Both the position numbers and the translations under genes were made by a program. A stretch of DNA of 64,000 bases from JAABVD01 sp965204545 (GTDB taxonomy: Bacteria > Verrucomicrobiota > Verrucomicrobiia > Opitutales > UBA2995): assembly GCA_965204545.1 (NCBI GenBank), contig CBDBFA010000003.1, positions 2,728,001 to 2,792,000 on the forward strand, given 5' to 3'. Below the pieces are notes generated by a model. The model worked only from the letters and a program-made list of their open reading frames with translations. It had not been told where the DNA came from and searched no databases. How positions within the stretch are numbered: position 1 is the first letter of the stretch; each line of letters begins with the position of its first letter. Of the stretch, positions 16,893-25,583 are shown one piece after another.

Positions 16893-17849
16893 ATGCGACT
16901 TCTGGCTTCAGTCTTGTTTTTGGTTTTGTCGGTCGGTTTGCCGGTGGAAGGATTGGAGATCAGGGCTACGCGCTTTGAGGGAAATCCCATCCTATCGGTG
17001 GATGTTATCGGCGATGAGGCCTACGAGGCTTCCCGGGAGACGGACTCCGGCCCATATCTCAGTATTGCCGGGCCATCCTTGATCCGGGTTCCCGATTGGA
17101 TCGAAAACCCTCTCGGAAAATACTACCTCTATTTTTCGCACCACAAGGGGGGTCACATCCGCATGGCCTATGGGAAAGAATTGGAAGGTCCCTGGAAGGT
17201 CTTCAATCCCGGAAAAGGAGTGTTCGGACTGGATGCCGTACGGGGATTCGCCTTCGATCACGTGGCTTCACCGGACGTGCATGTGGATCATCGAAACCGG
17301 AGGTTCGTGATGTATTACCACGCCCCTGCTCTGGATATGTCGCTCGGTCAGAAAACCTATGTCGCGGTCTCTTCGGACGGCCTGGATTTCCAGCCTTACT
17401 CGGGTGAAATTCTGGGTCATATGTACATGCGCGTCTTTCGCTACCGCGGTTATTATTACGGGGTTCCGCGACGCGGGCCGATGGTTCGTTCCCGGGATGG
17501 ATTGACCGACTTCGAGCCGGGTCCGGATCTTTTTCATTACGAAGACCGACACTTCGCCCTGAAACTTCACGACAACCGGTTATTCGTGTTCTACAGTCAT
17601 GAACTCGACCGACCGGAGCATATCAAGGTGGTTGAAATGGACATCAGCCAACCGGATTGGATGAATTGGCGTCTGATGCCTAATCCGACACCGGTATTGA
17701 AACCTGAACGGGATTACGAAACCAACCCCCAGCCGGTCTTGCTCGATCCATTTGTCTATGAGGAGGACGGACAACATTATCTCTTTTACAGTGTGGCCAA
17801 GGAACAGGGCATCGCACTGGCCTACTTGGAAGTGCCGGAATGGAGATAG
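16893..17849 (+). CDS. secreted GH43/GH32-like five-bladed propeller protein
   Basis: A 318-residue protein with a signal peptide (MRLLASVLFLVLSVGLPVEG). The mature part has repeating blade motifs of the GH43/GH32/GH130 superfamily: GPSLIRVPDWIENPLGKYYL followed by YFSHH, then HVASPDVHVDHRNRRFVMYY, VSSDGLDF and LLDPFVYEEDGQHYLFYS. Acidic residues such as the Asp in SPDVHVD could be catalytic, but I cannot assign the three carboxylates of GH43. It may be a glycosidase or a binding propeller. The ATG at 16893 was preferred over a TTG nine bases upstream. It lies in a cluster with two other secreted carbohydrate-related proteins. Confidence 0.8.
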   Translation: MRLLASVLFLVLSVGLPVEGLEIRATRFEGNPILSVDVIGDEAYEASRETDSGPYLSIAGPSLIRVPDWIENPLGKYYLYFSHHKGGHIRMAYGKELEGPWKVFNPGKGVFGLDAVRGFAFDHVASPDVHVDHRNRRFVMYYHAPALDMSLGQKTYVAVSSDGLDFQPYSGEILGHMYMRVFRYRGYYYGVPRRGPMVRSRDGLTDFEPGPDLFHYEDRHFALKLHDNRLFVFYSHELDRPEHIKVVEMDISQPDWMNWRLMPNPTPVLKPERDYETNPQPVLLDPFVYEEDGQHYLFYSVAKEQGIALAYLEVPEWR

Positions 17850-17992
17850 GCGCCAGGGGGCGCCAATTAGGAATTAGGAATTAGGAATTAGGAATTTAGA
17901 GAAAGAAGAACCACGGATAGCACGGATAATCACGGATAATCGTGATCGATTGTGGGTGAAGAAGAAAAGACTCTCGCAAAGGCGGAAGGGTG
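17850..17992. repeat. degenerate tandem-repeat mosaic
   Basis: Contains about four units of AGGAATT and three units of CACGGATA(AT), the first of the intergenic repeat blocks that recur in almost every gap to the right. It lies between two convergent genes. Confidence 0.8.
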
Positions 17993-20545
17993 TCAGCTTC
18001 GGGTTTTGGCCTCGGCTTTCCATTCTTCCAAAAGGTTTTGATAGAGCTGCCGGGCTTCTTCGACCTTTTCCAGCAGGGCGTCGGCTTGTTCTTTGAGTTG
18101 AATTTGCTGCTGGTCGTAACGGATGGAATAACGCATCGCTTCCCGGTGGTCTTTTTGCCGGTAGGCCAGCCATTCGGAAGGGATTGGTTGCCTTTCAAAT
18201 CCTTCGGCGCTCCAGGTAAGGTTGAGGTAACGGCGGCGAGTCCCCGGATTCGAATAAGTGAGGGAGACCTCGTGTTCTCTTCCCTCCACGAGCTCTACCG
18301 TCTTTGTCATGGTCCCGGGTTCTTCTTTGGCCATGAGCATTTCTCCATCGATGCTCACGGTGGATGGACCGGATGAGTCGAGGTGAAAGGTCAGGGTATT
18401 CGGATAATTTTCGGGTAGTCTCAGGGTTCCCTTCCATCTCACGGACCAAAAATTACCTCTGCTCGAAGATGGCCAGCCCTGTTCGGAATGGTCGAAGAAG
18501 TCGATTCCCCTGGGTTGAGTGAAATCCGATTCTCCATACCAGACACCGACCAGGGAACCATTCCCTTCTTCAAGTGTGATCGCGTCAAAATCCGAGGCCA
18601 CCTGAGCCATGTTCCGGACTTCGTCCAATTGTTCCAGGCATCGATCGATGATTGCGGGGACATTCTCATGATCCCAAAATCGCAGGGGTGACCTGCTCAG
18701 GTAAATGGGGGTGGTATGCGCGTTCGATCCATCATCGGCGTAGGTCCTGGCCGCGAGCCAGCAACCCCACCCGGGGTCCAATTCAAAATCCAGATCCAGG
18801 GCCGCCTCGGAGGAAGTTGGTTGTTCAACCGACCGAATGACCTCCCCGTGGCGGACGATCTCGAGGCGGGCGGGGGCCAGTCGGTCGGTATGACCCCAAC
18901 TGCGGGCTTTCACCGACACCTTGGATGATTCCTTGGTCAGTTCGATTTCATCGCCGGGTAAGGCTCCGTTCACGGAGAATTCCAGCATGGGACCGTTGGT
19001 GACAAAGGTTCTGCCGGCTTCCATGGCACTAAACCACCGGTCCGCGTTGAGTGTTTTGTCGCCGATATAGGCGTAGACGCGAACTTCGCCTACCGTTCCT
19101 CCCCAGGGAACATCCGATCCGGCCGAGGCGGTAATCTTCGCTCCCAGGTTGAGGAACTCGTAGTAGAGTTCGGTTCCCATATTGTGGAACTGGAGCAATT
19201 CGACAAAATCCACTTTGCCCTTGGGGATGTTCAGGCTCAGGTCCCGGTGTATGTTGAACATCTTTCGGTTTACATGGGCGTAGCCGTAGAGTCCCCCCAA
19301 GGCGTGAACGCGGTCATAGAACCAGTCGTGCAGATAATATTTCGAGGTGTCCCGCACCGCTTGAGAGATATTCATGGCGATGGTGTGCCCCAGGTTGAAT
19401 ATGCGCGGATCCTCCTGGCCGGGAACGAGGAGGATATCGCCCCTTTGGATACGCCCGGCTTGGCCGAAAGCCCGCTGTTGAAAATAGGTGCGTTCGTGAT
19501 CACCCATCTCCAGAATGTTAAGCACGTGGGTATCTTCGGCCCGGGCCCAGGCAATCAGCCGGTCCACATCGGTGTCGCTGAGGATCTGGGCGTGGACGTG
19601 GTCGTCTCCGGAATACCATCCACGATCGGCCATTCTCACCCAGCGTTGGGGACGGTAGGACCGTTGGGTGGTCTCACCCGACCGTACCGGGAAATTGTCC
19701 TCGACCACCAGGTGTTCGAGGCCGCGCAGGATGGTCGCCTTCCAGTCCCCAGGGGGGATCATCATGTCGACCGTACCGGGAACGATCCAATAGTTACCCG
19801 GGACAAGCCCCGGAAGCTTCATGGGTCTGCTGCCGATGGCGCCTCGGCGGCTCGATCCCTGGGAGTCGAATTGCCTTGTCAGGTCCAGGGCGGAATCGGG
19901 CCTGCGTTCGCTGCCGTCCAGGAGCCATACCAGTCGAACCATGGCGGGGGTTGGATTACCGGTATCGTCGGAAAGAACCTCGAAGCGCAATCGGCCCAAT
20001 TCGGGCGCGGTTACATCCAATGGTATCCTGACGGAGGCTCCCGTTTCCAGGGTGATGGCCAGATAAAGGTGGGTGAGGCCATCCGGCACGTGGTCCAGGC
20101 TGAGCAGAGACCAGGTAGTACCGGACGAGGAAACCGGTAAGGCCAGTGTTTTCTCATCTCTGGAAAGATCCCCTTCGGCGCTTGTGAAACTTACCGGTCC
20201 AGGGCCTTGGGTCACCTTGAACAATATGCCGCCCCGGTCGCCGGGGAGTTCGAACAACCTGACCTTGGAGGGCGATAAATCCGCCTCGCTTTTCATATCC
20301 ACCGATAGCGAATCCTGAACCGTTTCAAGAATTTGGAGAAACGGCTCGGTGGGAAGTTCGCGGTTCATCTCATTCTCGGCCGTCTCCACCAATTTGCTCA
20401 GAGCTTGACGTTGGGAAGGCTGCAAGAGGTAGGGATGCCTGTGGAGAAGACGGGAGGCCATTTCCATCGATCCCTCGAGTGGAGCGCTGTAGGTATCCTC
20501 TCCATGGCCGTCCATGCCGAGGGGGGCTCCGGCAAGGAGAACCAT
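17993..20545 (-). CDS. CehA/McbA-type PHP metallohydrolase with C-terminal PA14 domain
   Basis: An exported protein of about 850 residues. The central part is a CehA/McbA-like PHP domain with DDHVHAQ, MGDHERTYF, YAHVNRKMF and ASAGSDVPWGGT, giving the His/Asp metal ligands expected of a phosphoesterase-like metallohydrolase. The last 150 residues, starting VGVWYGESDF, form a PA14 carbohydrate-binding domain with STVSIDGEM. The open frame runs upstream to 20779, but that extension translates repeat DNA (Arg-Ser runs, MGDACVAPT). I chose the ATG at 20545 (MVLLAGAPLG). The repeat tract may supply part of the signal peptide, so the start is uncertain. Convergent with the GH43-like gene; substrate unknown. 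Confidence 0.8.
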   Translation of the reverse strand: MVLLAGAPLGMDGHGEDTYSAPLEGSMEMASRLLHRHPYLLQPSQRQALSKLVETAENEMNRELPTEPFLQILETVQDSLSVDMKSEADLSPSKVRLFELPGDRGGILFKVTQGPGPVSFTSAEGDLSRDEKTLALPVSSSGTTWSLLSLDHVPDGLTHLYLAITLETGASVRIPLDVTAPELGRLRFEVLSDDTGNPTPAMVRLVWLLDGSERRPDSALDLTRQFDSQGSSRRGAIGSRPMKLPGLVPGNYWIVPGTVDMMIPPGDWKATILRGLEHLVVEDNFPVRSGETTQRSYRPQRWVRMADRGWYSGDDHVHAQILSDTDVDRLIAWARAEDTHVLNILEMGDHERTYFQQRAFGQAGRIQRGDILLVPGQEDPRIFNLGHTIAMNISQAVRDTSKYYLHDWFYDRVHALGGLYGYAHVNRKMFNIHRDLSLNIPKGKVDFVELLQFHNMGTELYYEFLNLGAKITASAGSDVPWGGTVGEVRVYAYIGDKTLNADRWFSAMEAGRTFVTNGPMLEFSVNGALPGDEIELTKESSKVSVKARSWGHTDRLAPARLEIVRHGEVIRSVEQPTSSEAALDLDFELDPGWGCWLAARTYADDGSNAHTTPIYLSRSPLRFWDHENVPAIIDRCLEQLDEVRNMAQVASDFDAITLEEGNGSLVGVWYGESDFTQPRGIDFFDHSEQGWPSSSRGNFWSVRWKGTLRLPENYPNTLTFHLDSSGPSTVSIDGEMLMAKEEPGTMTKTVELVEGREHEVSLTYSNPGTRRRYLNLTWSAEGFERQPIPSEWLAYRQKDHREAMRYSIRYDQQQIQLKEQADALLEKVEEARQLYQNLLEEWKAEAKTRS

Positions 20546-20822
20546 ACAAGAAAGGCTGAAGGCTAAAGGCTGAAGGCTGAAAAAACCACGGAGGTCACTG
20601 AGAGCACAGAGAGGGGAGATAAAGGAAGAAGGAAGAAGGAAGAAGGAAGAAGGAGTAGGGGCGACGCATGCGTCGCCCATTGGATATGGCCATCTTGATC
20701 GTGATCTTGATCGTGATCGAAAATGAAACATGGATGGGAGGGGAGATGGCGCCAAAGGCTTCTTTTGGACTGGCTTCAAGAGTATGACAAATGTAATTTT
20801 TTCGGGTCAACCTATTCAATAA
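20546..20822. repeat. intergenic repeat mosaic between divergent genes
   Basis: From left to right: GAAGGCTGAAGGCT units, a CACTGAGAGCACAGAG block, GAAGGAA units, a 20-base palindrome at 20659, and GATCTTGATCGTGATCG units. The promoters of the CehA-like gene and of the sialidase-like gene must lie inside or beside this tract. Confidence 0.8.
20659..20678. repeat. 20-base perfect palindrome, copy 1
   Basis: GGGCGACGCA followed by its exact reverse complement TGCGTCGCCC. An identical copy with the same TAG flank lies at 35370-35389, and in both places GATCTTGATCG repeats follow. Confidence 0.85.
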
Positions 20823-22814
20823 ATGAACGCGGGCAAAATCACATTTCTCCTTCTGGGTTACCTGTCCGCCGGGCAGCTTTTTGCCACCATGCCTCCGCCG
20901 ATCGAGGAAATTAAGGACAATCCCGTTGTCTACACCGGTCATGAAACAGGGGACAAGCGTTGGCACCACGGGGGCTTCAGGCATGCCGTCGGCGTGCACA
21001 AGATGCAGGTTTTTCGGGCCAGTCGAGACCAACCGCTGCATGGTGACCACGTCGGCTGGACCTATAACCACGCTCCCATGTTGGCCTATTGGCAGGGGCG
21101 GTTCTGGATGAATTACGTGTCCAATCGGGTCGAGGAACACGGCACGCCCGGCAAGACCGGTTTTACCTCTTCGCCGGATGGCTATGTGTGGGAATTCCCC
21201 AGGACGGTATTTCCCATCATCCGGTTGCCGGAGTTGAAGCCGCCGCCCCGCTATTTCAGCGGGCGGGATTTGCCAGTTCTTCCCAAGGGATCCGAGTCGG
21301 TAATGCATCAACGCATGGGTTTCTACGTCGCGGCAAACGGCCGCCTCCTCACCTCCGGCTTTTACAGCTATTGTCCCAATGTCCGATGGGGCCCCAACCG
21401 CGGGCACGGTCTCGGGCGGGTGGTTCGAGAAGTCCACCCCGATGGAGAGTTCGGCCCCATTTACTTTATCCGTTACAACCGTCACGCGGGTTGGGATGAG
21501 AGCAATACCCCTTTCCCTTTTTACCGAACAAGTGAGGATCCCGGCTTCGTGGAGGCTTGCCAGGCATTGCTGGCGGACAAACTCATGACCTTGCAATGGT
21601 GGGAGGACGACCGGGCTGAAGACGGTTTCTTCACCTTGGAAATACCGCCCGATTTGACCATTTCGGATCTGACTTTCGGGCCCGTTCCTCAGGATGACGT
21701 CCATTACATAGAACCGAAGGCCCTGAGTTGGTATGAACGGCCCGATGGCGTGACGGTAGGGCTCTTCAAGAGCGAGTTGGCAACCCTCAGCCCGGATGAC
21801 GGCCTGACCTGGGTAAAAGGCCGCCACTATTTTCCCGAAGCGGCGGCAAAGATATGGGGGCAAAGAACGGAGGACGGTCGTTATGCCTTGGTTTATGATC
21901 ACAGCGCGACCAAACGGAACCGTTTCCCCCTGGTGGCGGCGTCGAGTGACGATGGATACGCTTTCGACGACATTTTGAATATTCACGCGGAAGTGCCCCC
22001 CATGCGTTTCCGAGGGGCCAACAAGTCCTTGGGGCCCCAGTACATTCGCGGCATTCTTCCCGGAAATGGAAATCCGCCCGGGGACCACATGTGGCTGACC
22101 TATAGCGGGAATAAGGAGGACCTTTGGGTGGCCCGGGTCCGGGTCCCGGTCCAGGGATCGGTGGAGGAACATTTGACGGAAGGGTTCGAGGGCTATGACC
22201 AACTCGCCGATATGGAGCTATGGAACCTTTACCTGCCCCAGTGGGCCCCGGTTTCCCTGCATTCCGATCCGCTGGATCCGGCCAATCCGGTTTTGAAAAT
22301 AGCCGATGAGGAGCCCTACGACTATGCCAAGGTGGAACGCCACATCCCCTCCAGCAAGCGCCTGAGAATATCCTTTCGCGTAATGCAGCAGCAATATGGC
22401 TTGAACGGATTGGAGTTCGAGGCCCAAACGGCGCGCGGGGTCCGGCCCATGCGCTTGTGGTGGTTTCCCGATCAAATCGGCTTCGACCGGGCTGGAACCG
22501 AAGTGGAACGCGCCCCCATCCAACTGGGCCGCTGGCACAAGATTGAGTTGGAACTGGATTGCAACCGGGAGCGCTATTCCGTTGCCATCGACGGAGAGGT
22601 AATCCACGGGGATTTGGATCTGGAGGAAAATCCGGAGTCAATCGAGCGTTTGGTATTTCGTACGGGTCCGTGGCGAATGGACGTCCGGCAGTTTATCATG
22701 GACGACGGGGAGCCCGGATCGCCCGGGGTGTGGGACGGGGATCGCCCCGGAGCGGACCGCAAGGTGAAAGCGAGTATCTACCTGATTGACGATCTGAAAA
22801 CAGAGGCCTATTAG
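20823..22814 (+). CDS. secreted sialidase-like propeller protein with C-terminal jelly-roll
   Basis: A 663-residue exported protein with signal peptide (ITFLLLGYLSAGQLFAT). Residues about 30-460 contain repeated propeller-like segments such as FTSSPDGYVWEFPRTVFP, LSPDDGLTWVKGRHYFPEAA and AASSDDGYAFDDI, close to the S-x-D-x-G-x-x-W Asp-box motif of sialidases. Residues about 470-660 look like a concanavalin/LamG-type domain (LQLGRWHKIELELD region, YSVAIDGEVIHGDL). The family is unnamed as far as I can tell; exo-sialidase activity is not established. It is divergent from the CehA/PA14 gene across a repeat tract. Its stop codon coincides with a TTAGCCCGCATTT sequence like the end of the 14359 element. 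Confidence 0.7.
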   Translation: MNAGKITFLLLGYLSAGQLFATMPPPIEEIKDNPVVYTGHETGDKRWHHGGFRHAVGVHKMQVFRASRDQPLHGDHVGWTYNHAPMLAYWQGRFWMNYVSNRVEEHGTPGKTGFTSSPDGYVWEFPRTVFPIIRLPELKPPPRYFSGRDLPVLPKGSESVMHQRMGFYVAANGRLLTSGFYSYCPNVRWGPNRGHGLGRVVREVHPDGEFGPIYFIRYNRHAGWDESNTPFPFYRTSEDPGFVEACQALLADKLMTLQWWEDDRAEDGFFTLEIPPDLTISDLTFGPVPQDDVHYIEPKALSWYERPDGVTVGLFKSELATLSPDDGLTWVKGRHYFPEAAAKIWGQRTEDGRYALVYDHSATKRNRFPLVAASSDDGYAFDDILNIHAEVPPMRFRGANKSLGPQYIRGILPGNGNPPGDHMWLTYSGNKEDLWVARVRVPVQGSVEEHLTEGFEGYDQLADMELWNLYLPQWAPVSLHSDPLDPANPVLKIADEEPYDYAKVERHIPSSKRLRISFRVMQQQYGLNGLEFEAQTARGVRPMRLWWFPDQIGFDRAGTEVERAPIQLGRWHKIELELDCNRERYSVAIDGEVIHGDLDLEENPESIERLVFRTGPWRMDVRQFIMDDGEPGSPGVWDGDRPGADRKVKASIYLIDDLKTEAY

Positions 22815-22884
22815 CCCGCATTTGTATAAACGCAATGGGAAGGTCCTAATGATTCGCCACAGGATAATTTTTCCATCTTTTCGG

Positions 22885-22905
22885 AAAAACGCCAATAAGA
22901 TGGCG
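22885..22905 (-). terminator. intrinsic terminator after ORF6N gene
   Basis: On the minus strand the stem CGCCA-TCTTAT-TGGCG is followed by TTTTT, four bases after the ORF6N gene stop. This is the clearest intrinsic terminator seen in the window, although the stem is short. Confidence 0.5.
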
Positions 22906-22908
22906 GAA

Positions 22909-23253
22909 TTACCGGAAAAATGTAAAATTTCCCTGTTTTGTGGGATCTGGACGATTTTCGGTAGCGGAGCTGTGCTCGGTAAAGGCCCAAGGTGGTGTGC
23001 GCCTTCCGCCGTGGCGACTTGATGTCACAGATTGTGATATCAAGTTTCTAAACTCTTCTTGGGTAAGCAGAAACGCAAATTCATCCGGGAACCGTTTTTT
23101 GTTCCGCTTAAACGCCTGATTAAATACTCCGGTCGTAACGCCATAGATGTTGGCTAGATCACTATCCAATACAACAGGTAGACCACGGATTGAATAAATT
23201 TCTGGTTGATCGTAGGTCTTCGGAGGCTGATGAGTTTTCTTCCTGGATCCCAT
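22909..23253 (-). CDS. ORF6N domain protein, C-terminally truncated
   Basis: A 114-residue protein with a nearly complete ORF6N (KilA-N-like) DNA-binding domain: YSIRGLPVVLDSDLANIYGV, FKRNKKRFPDEFAFLLT and RHGGRRTPPWAFTEH. In the family this domain is followed by GALMLASVL and a further helical region, giving 160-300 residues. Here the sequence switches after FTEH to an unrelated tail (SSATENRPDP) and stops. ORF6N proteins come from phages and mobile elements. It is probably a broken gene, but the domain could still fold. Confidence 0.7.
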   Translation of the reverse strand: MGSRKKTHQPPKTYDQPEIYSIRGLPVVLDSDLANIYGVTTGVFNQAFKRNKKRFPDEFAFLLTQEEFRNLISQSVTSSRHGGRRTPPWAFTEHSSATENRPDPTKQGNFTFFR

Positions 23254-23382
23254 GGGATCAGGTTACCTGTTCCTGAGCAGGTCGCAGGCGCGGGAGAATC
23301 CATATCGTTTCAACAGAATTCAAATTGCACTTCCGGGGACCGTGGCAAAGATTGGGAGGTTGTCTGGGGATCCGATTGAAAT

Positions 23383-23745
23383 ATGAGAAACCGATCCGTA
23401 ATGGAATGGCCTGCGGGATTGACGGTGTACAAACCGAAGAAATGCTTTCCCGGGTTTACCATGTTTCACGTGGAGGGCACGGTCTACCTCATCGAAATGA
23501 ACGGGGAAATCGTCTGGGAATACATCAGCCCCTATATGGGCTCAACCGTGCTTCCGCTGGTGGAGGGCGGCATCGAGGATGACGCCCAACTGAAATCGGG
23601 TCTAAGCAAAATGCCGGGCGTGGATTTCTATTTCCAGGAAAACTGTCAGATACAGGTGCCTGCCGCCAGGATGCCTACCTACAACCAATTTATCTACCGC
23701 TGCTACCGCATACCGTATGAGGACGCGCCACGAGCGGTACATTCC
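23383..23745 (+). pseudogene. arylsulfotransferase (ASST)-like relic with internal deletion
   Basis: The frame begins MEWPAGLTVYKPKKCFPGFT, then VYLIEMNGEIVWEYISPY, like the N-terminal part of ASST-type propeller proteins (GVTxYxPxKxxxGFTLF...TYLIDMxGxVV). About 90 residues later it reads NQFIYRCYRIPYEDAP, like their C-terminal motif (N-x-V-F-R-A-Y-R-Y). The several hundred residues expected between are missing. The frame then runs straight into the inverted-repeat element at 23746. A broken gene is the best reading; family assignment is moderate. Confidence 0.5.
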
Positions 23746-23920
23746 TTACCCGCATGTCTACCTACCGAACGCATGCGATATCACCCAATTTTCTACTGCG
23801 CTTCGGGGCGGAGGAAGGGGTCAAGCCTTGAATCGGTTGACTCCGCAAGCTGCGTCAAGATTACAAGGCATGACCCCGAGGCCAGCGCTCGCTACGAATT
23901 TTGTGAGACATGCTTGTTAA
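23746..23920. repeat. MITE-like element with TTA...TAA inverted ends, copy 2
   Basis: Same family as 14359-14538 in opposite orientation: left end TTACCCGCATGTCT, right end TGTGAGACATGCTTGTTAA, with the shared blocks ATTTTCTACTGCGC and CGCTCGCTACGAATTTTGTG. Inside it, 23817-23877 carries a GGGGTCAAGCCTTG ... CAAGGCATGACCCC inverted repeat, related to the GGGGTCAG element family, so one repeat type appears nested in another. It ends 24 bases before the aldehyde dehydrogenase start. Confidence 0.65.
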
Positions 23921-23944
23921 CCTTTGGTAAACCTTGATCAAAAA

Positions 23945-25363
23945 ATGGATACGAGAACAGAACTCTATATAAACGGAATGTGGGTAGAGTCCACCGCCGA
24001 GGAAACCATCGATGTCGTCAACCCGGCAACGGAAGAGATCATTGGGCGCGTGCCCAACGCGAACGCCGAAGATGTCGACCGTGCCGTTTGGGCCTCGTAT
24101 GCCGCCTTTCCGGCCTGGTCGGCAACGCCGCTGGAAGAGCGGATTGGTTGGTTGACCAAGCTTAAGGAGGGCATAGAGGCCCGGAGCGAGGAATTCGCCG
24201 TCCTGGTAACCCGGGAAATGGGAGTTCCGCTGGAGTTGTGCAGAAATATCAACGTAGCCAATGCCATCCGGTCCATAGATGGGATCATCGAGGACTTGCA
24301 GGCCTTCGACTTTTCGGAAGAATTGGGGAACTCGCTCATAGAATACGAGCCCATCGGTGTGGCCGCTTGTATAACCCCGTGGAACTTCCCCTTGGTGCAG
24401 GTGATTCGTAAGGCAGCAACGGCTATGGGCACTGGGAATACCGTGGTGGTCAAGCCGTCCGAACAAACCCCTTTGGATGCCTACCTCGTAGCGGAAGTTT
24501 TCCATGAAATCGGACTCCCTCCAGGTGTATTCAACCTCGTGACCGGATATGGAGTGCCTACAGGAGAAGCCTTGGTGTCGCACCCGGAAGTCAGTATGAT
24601 CACCCTGACGGGGTCCACGGTAGCCGGGAAGCGAGTGATGGCGCTGGCCGCTGATGGAGTGAAGAAAGTGGCTTTGGAATTGGGTGGCAAAACGGCCAAC
24701 GTGATTCTGGATGATGCCGATCTGAAGCAAGCCGTTGAGGTTGGTTTGGGAAGTTGCTACTTTAATTCCGGACAAGTCTGTGTAGCGCAATCGCGGATGC
24801 TGGTCCCCAGGGAGAATTTGGAAGAAGCGACGGCCATTGCCAAAGAGGTTGCCGAATCCTACTCCTGCGGCGATCCCATGGAGAGTAGTGGAAAATTGGG
24901 TCCACTGGTATCCGAGCGACAACATGATCGAGTGCGCGACTATATCCGCAAGGGGATTGAAGAGGGGGCAACGCTGGTAACAGGTGGGGAAAAATTGCCG
25001 GATGGAATCGATTCAGGCTATTACGTGCGACCCACTGTTTTCAGCGACGTGAGTAACGACATGACCATTGCCCGGGAAGAAATATTCGGCCCGGTTTTGT
25101 CGATCATTCCCTATGAGGATGAGGAAGATGCTGTCCGCATCGCCAACGATACGCCCTATGGTTTGGCCGGAGCGGTTTGGTCCGGCGACATGGAACGTGC
25201 CAAGAAGGTTGGCCGACAGATCCAGGCCGGTAAAATCACCATCAATGGCGCGGCGTGGAATCGCAGCGCCCCTTTTGGTGGTTACAAGCAATCGGGGATC
25301 GGTCGCGAGGGAGGCAGACATGGCATTCATGAATTCCTCGAAGTGAAATGCATGGATCTTTAG
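23945..25363 (+). CDS. aldehyde dehydrogenase (NAD(P)+)
   Basis: A 472-residue aldehyde dehydrogenase of normal length. Cofactor and substrate motifs are ITPWNFPLVQVIRKAA, VVKPSEQTP and GSTVAGKRVM; the active-site Glu is in ALELGGKTANVIL and the catalytic Cys in YFNSGQVCVAQSRM. The C-terminal motif PFGGYKQSGIGREGG is intact. It oxidises an aldehyde to the acid in the cytoplasm; the substrate is not clear. The ATG at 23945 was chosen; a TTG 21 bases earlier lies at the edge of the upstream repeat element. The GMC oxidoreductase 220 bases downstream could supply its aldehyde. Confidence 0.95.
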   Translation: MDTRTELYINGMWVESTAEETIDVVNPATEEIIGRVPNANAEDVDRAVWASYAAFPAWSATPLEERIGWLTKLKEGIEARSEEFAVLVTREMGVPLELCRNINVANAIRSIDGIIEDLQAFDFSEELGNSLIEYEPIGVAACITPWNFPLVQVIRKAATAMGTGNTVVVKPSEQTPLDAYLVAEVFHEIGLPPGVFNLVTGYGVPTGEALVSHPEVSMITLTGSTVAGKRVMALAADGVKKVALELGGKTANVILDDADLKQAVEVGLGSCYFNSGQVCVAQSRMLVPRENLEEATAIAKEVAESYSCGDPMESSGKLGPLVSERQHDRVRDYIRKGIEEGATLVTGGEKLPDGIDSGYYVRPTVFSDVSNDMTIAREEIFGPVLSIIPYEDEEDAVRIANDTPYGLAGAVWSGDMERAKKVGRQIQAGKITINGAAWNRSAPFGGYKQSGIGREGGRHGIHEFLEVKCMDL

Positions 25364-25395
25364 CGCAGAGTGCACCTGCAAGGGGTCAGAACACT

Positions 25396-25560
25396 TCTAT
25401 CCCGGTTTACAACCTCTCGGTGGATCTCAATATCGATGTGAAAAACGCCATGGAACTGCCGTCAGACAGAAAACTTGAGATCATCAGGGAGAATGGCTCC
25501 GCTCGATTGGATATTCCCGAATCGAGGATTCACACCATAATCTGTCTGGAAACTCCCTGA
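25396..25560 (+). pseudogene. C-terminal relic of an unidentified protein
   Basis: An open stretch without a plausible start reads VYNLSVDLNIDVKNAMELPS and ends SRIHTIICLETP. It looks like the last beta-strands of a larger enzyme, for instance a glycoside hydrolase, but I cannot name the family. A GGGGTCAG sequence at 25382 sits directly to its left, like the end of the 64-base element family, which suggests element-associated truncation. Confidence 0.4.
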
Positions 25561-25583
25561 TTCCATTTCGTTAAAGGCTTCTC

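Noticed and set aside
19184..20140. A 318-codon plus-strand frame
   Set aside because: It is antisense to the CehA/PA14 gene, whose PHP metal motifs and PA14 domain make the minus strand the coding one.
20595..22202. A 535-codon open frame on the minus strand
   Set aside because: It lies antisense to the sialidase-like gene and continues into repeat DNA. Its translation has no domain pattern, while the plus-strand frame has a signal peptide and propeller motifs.
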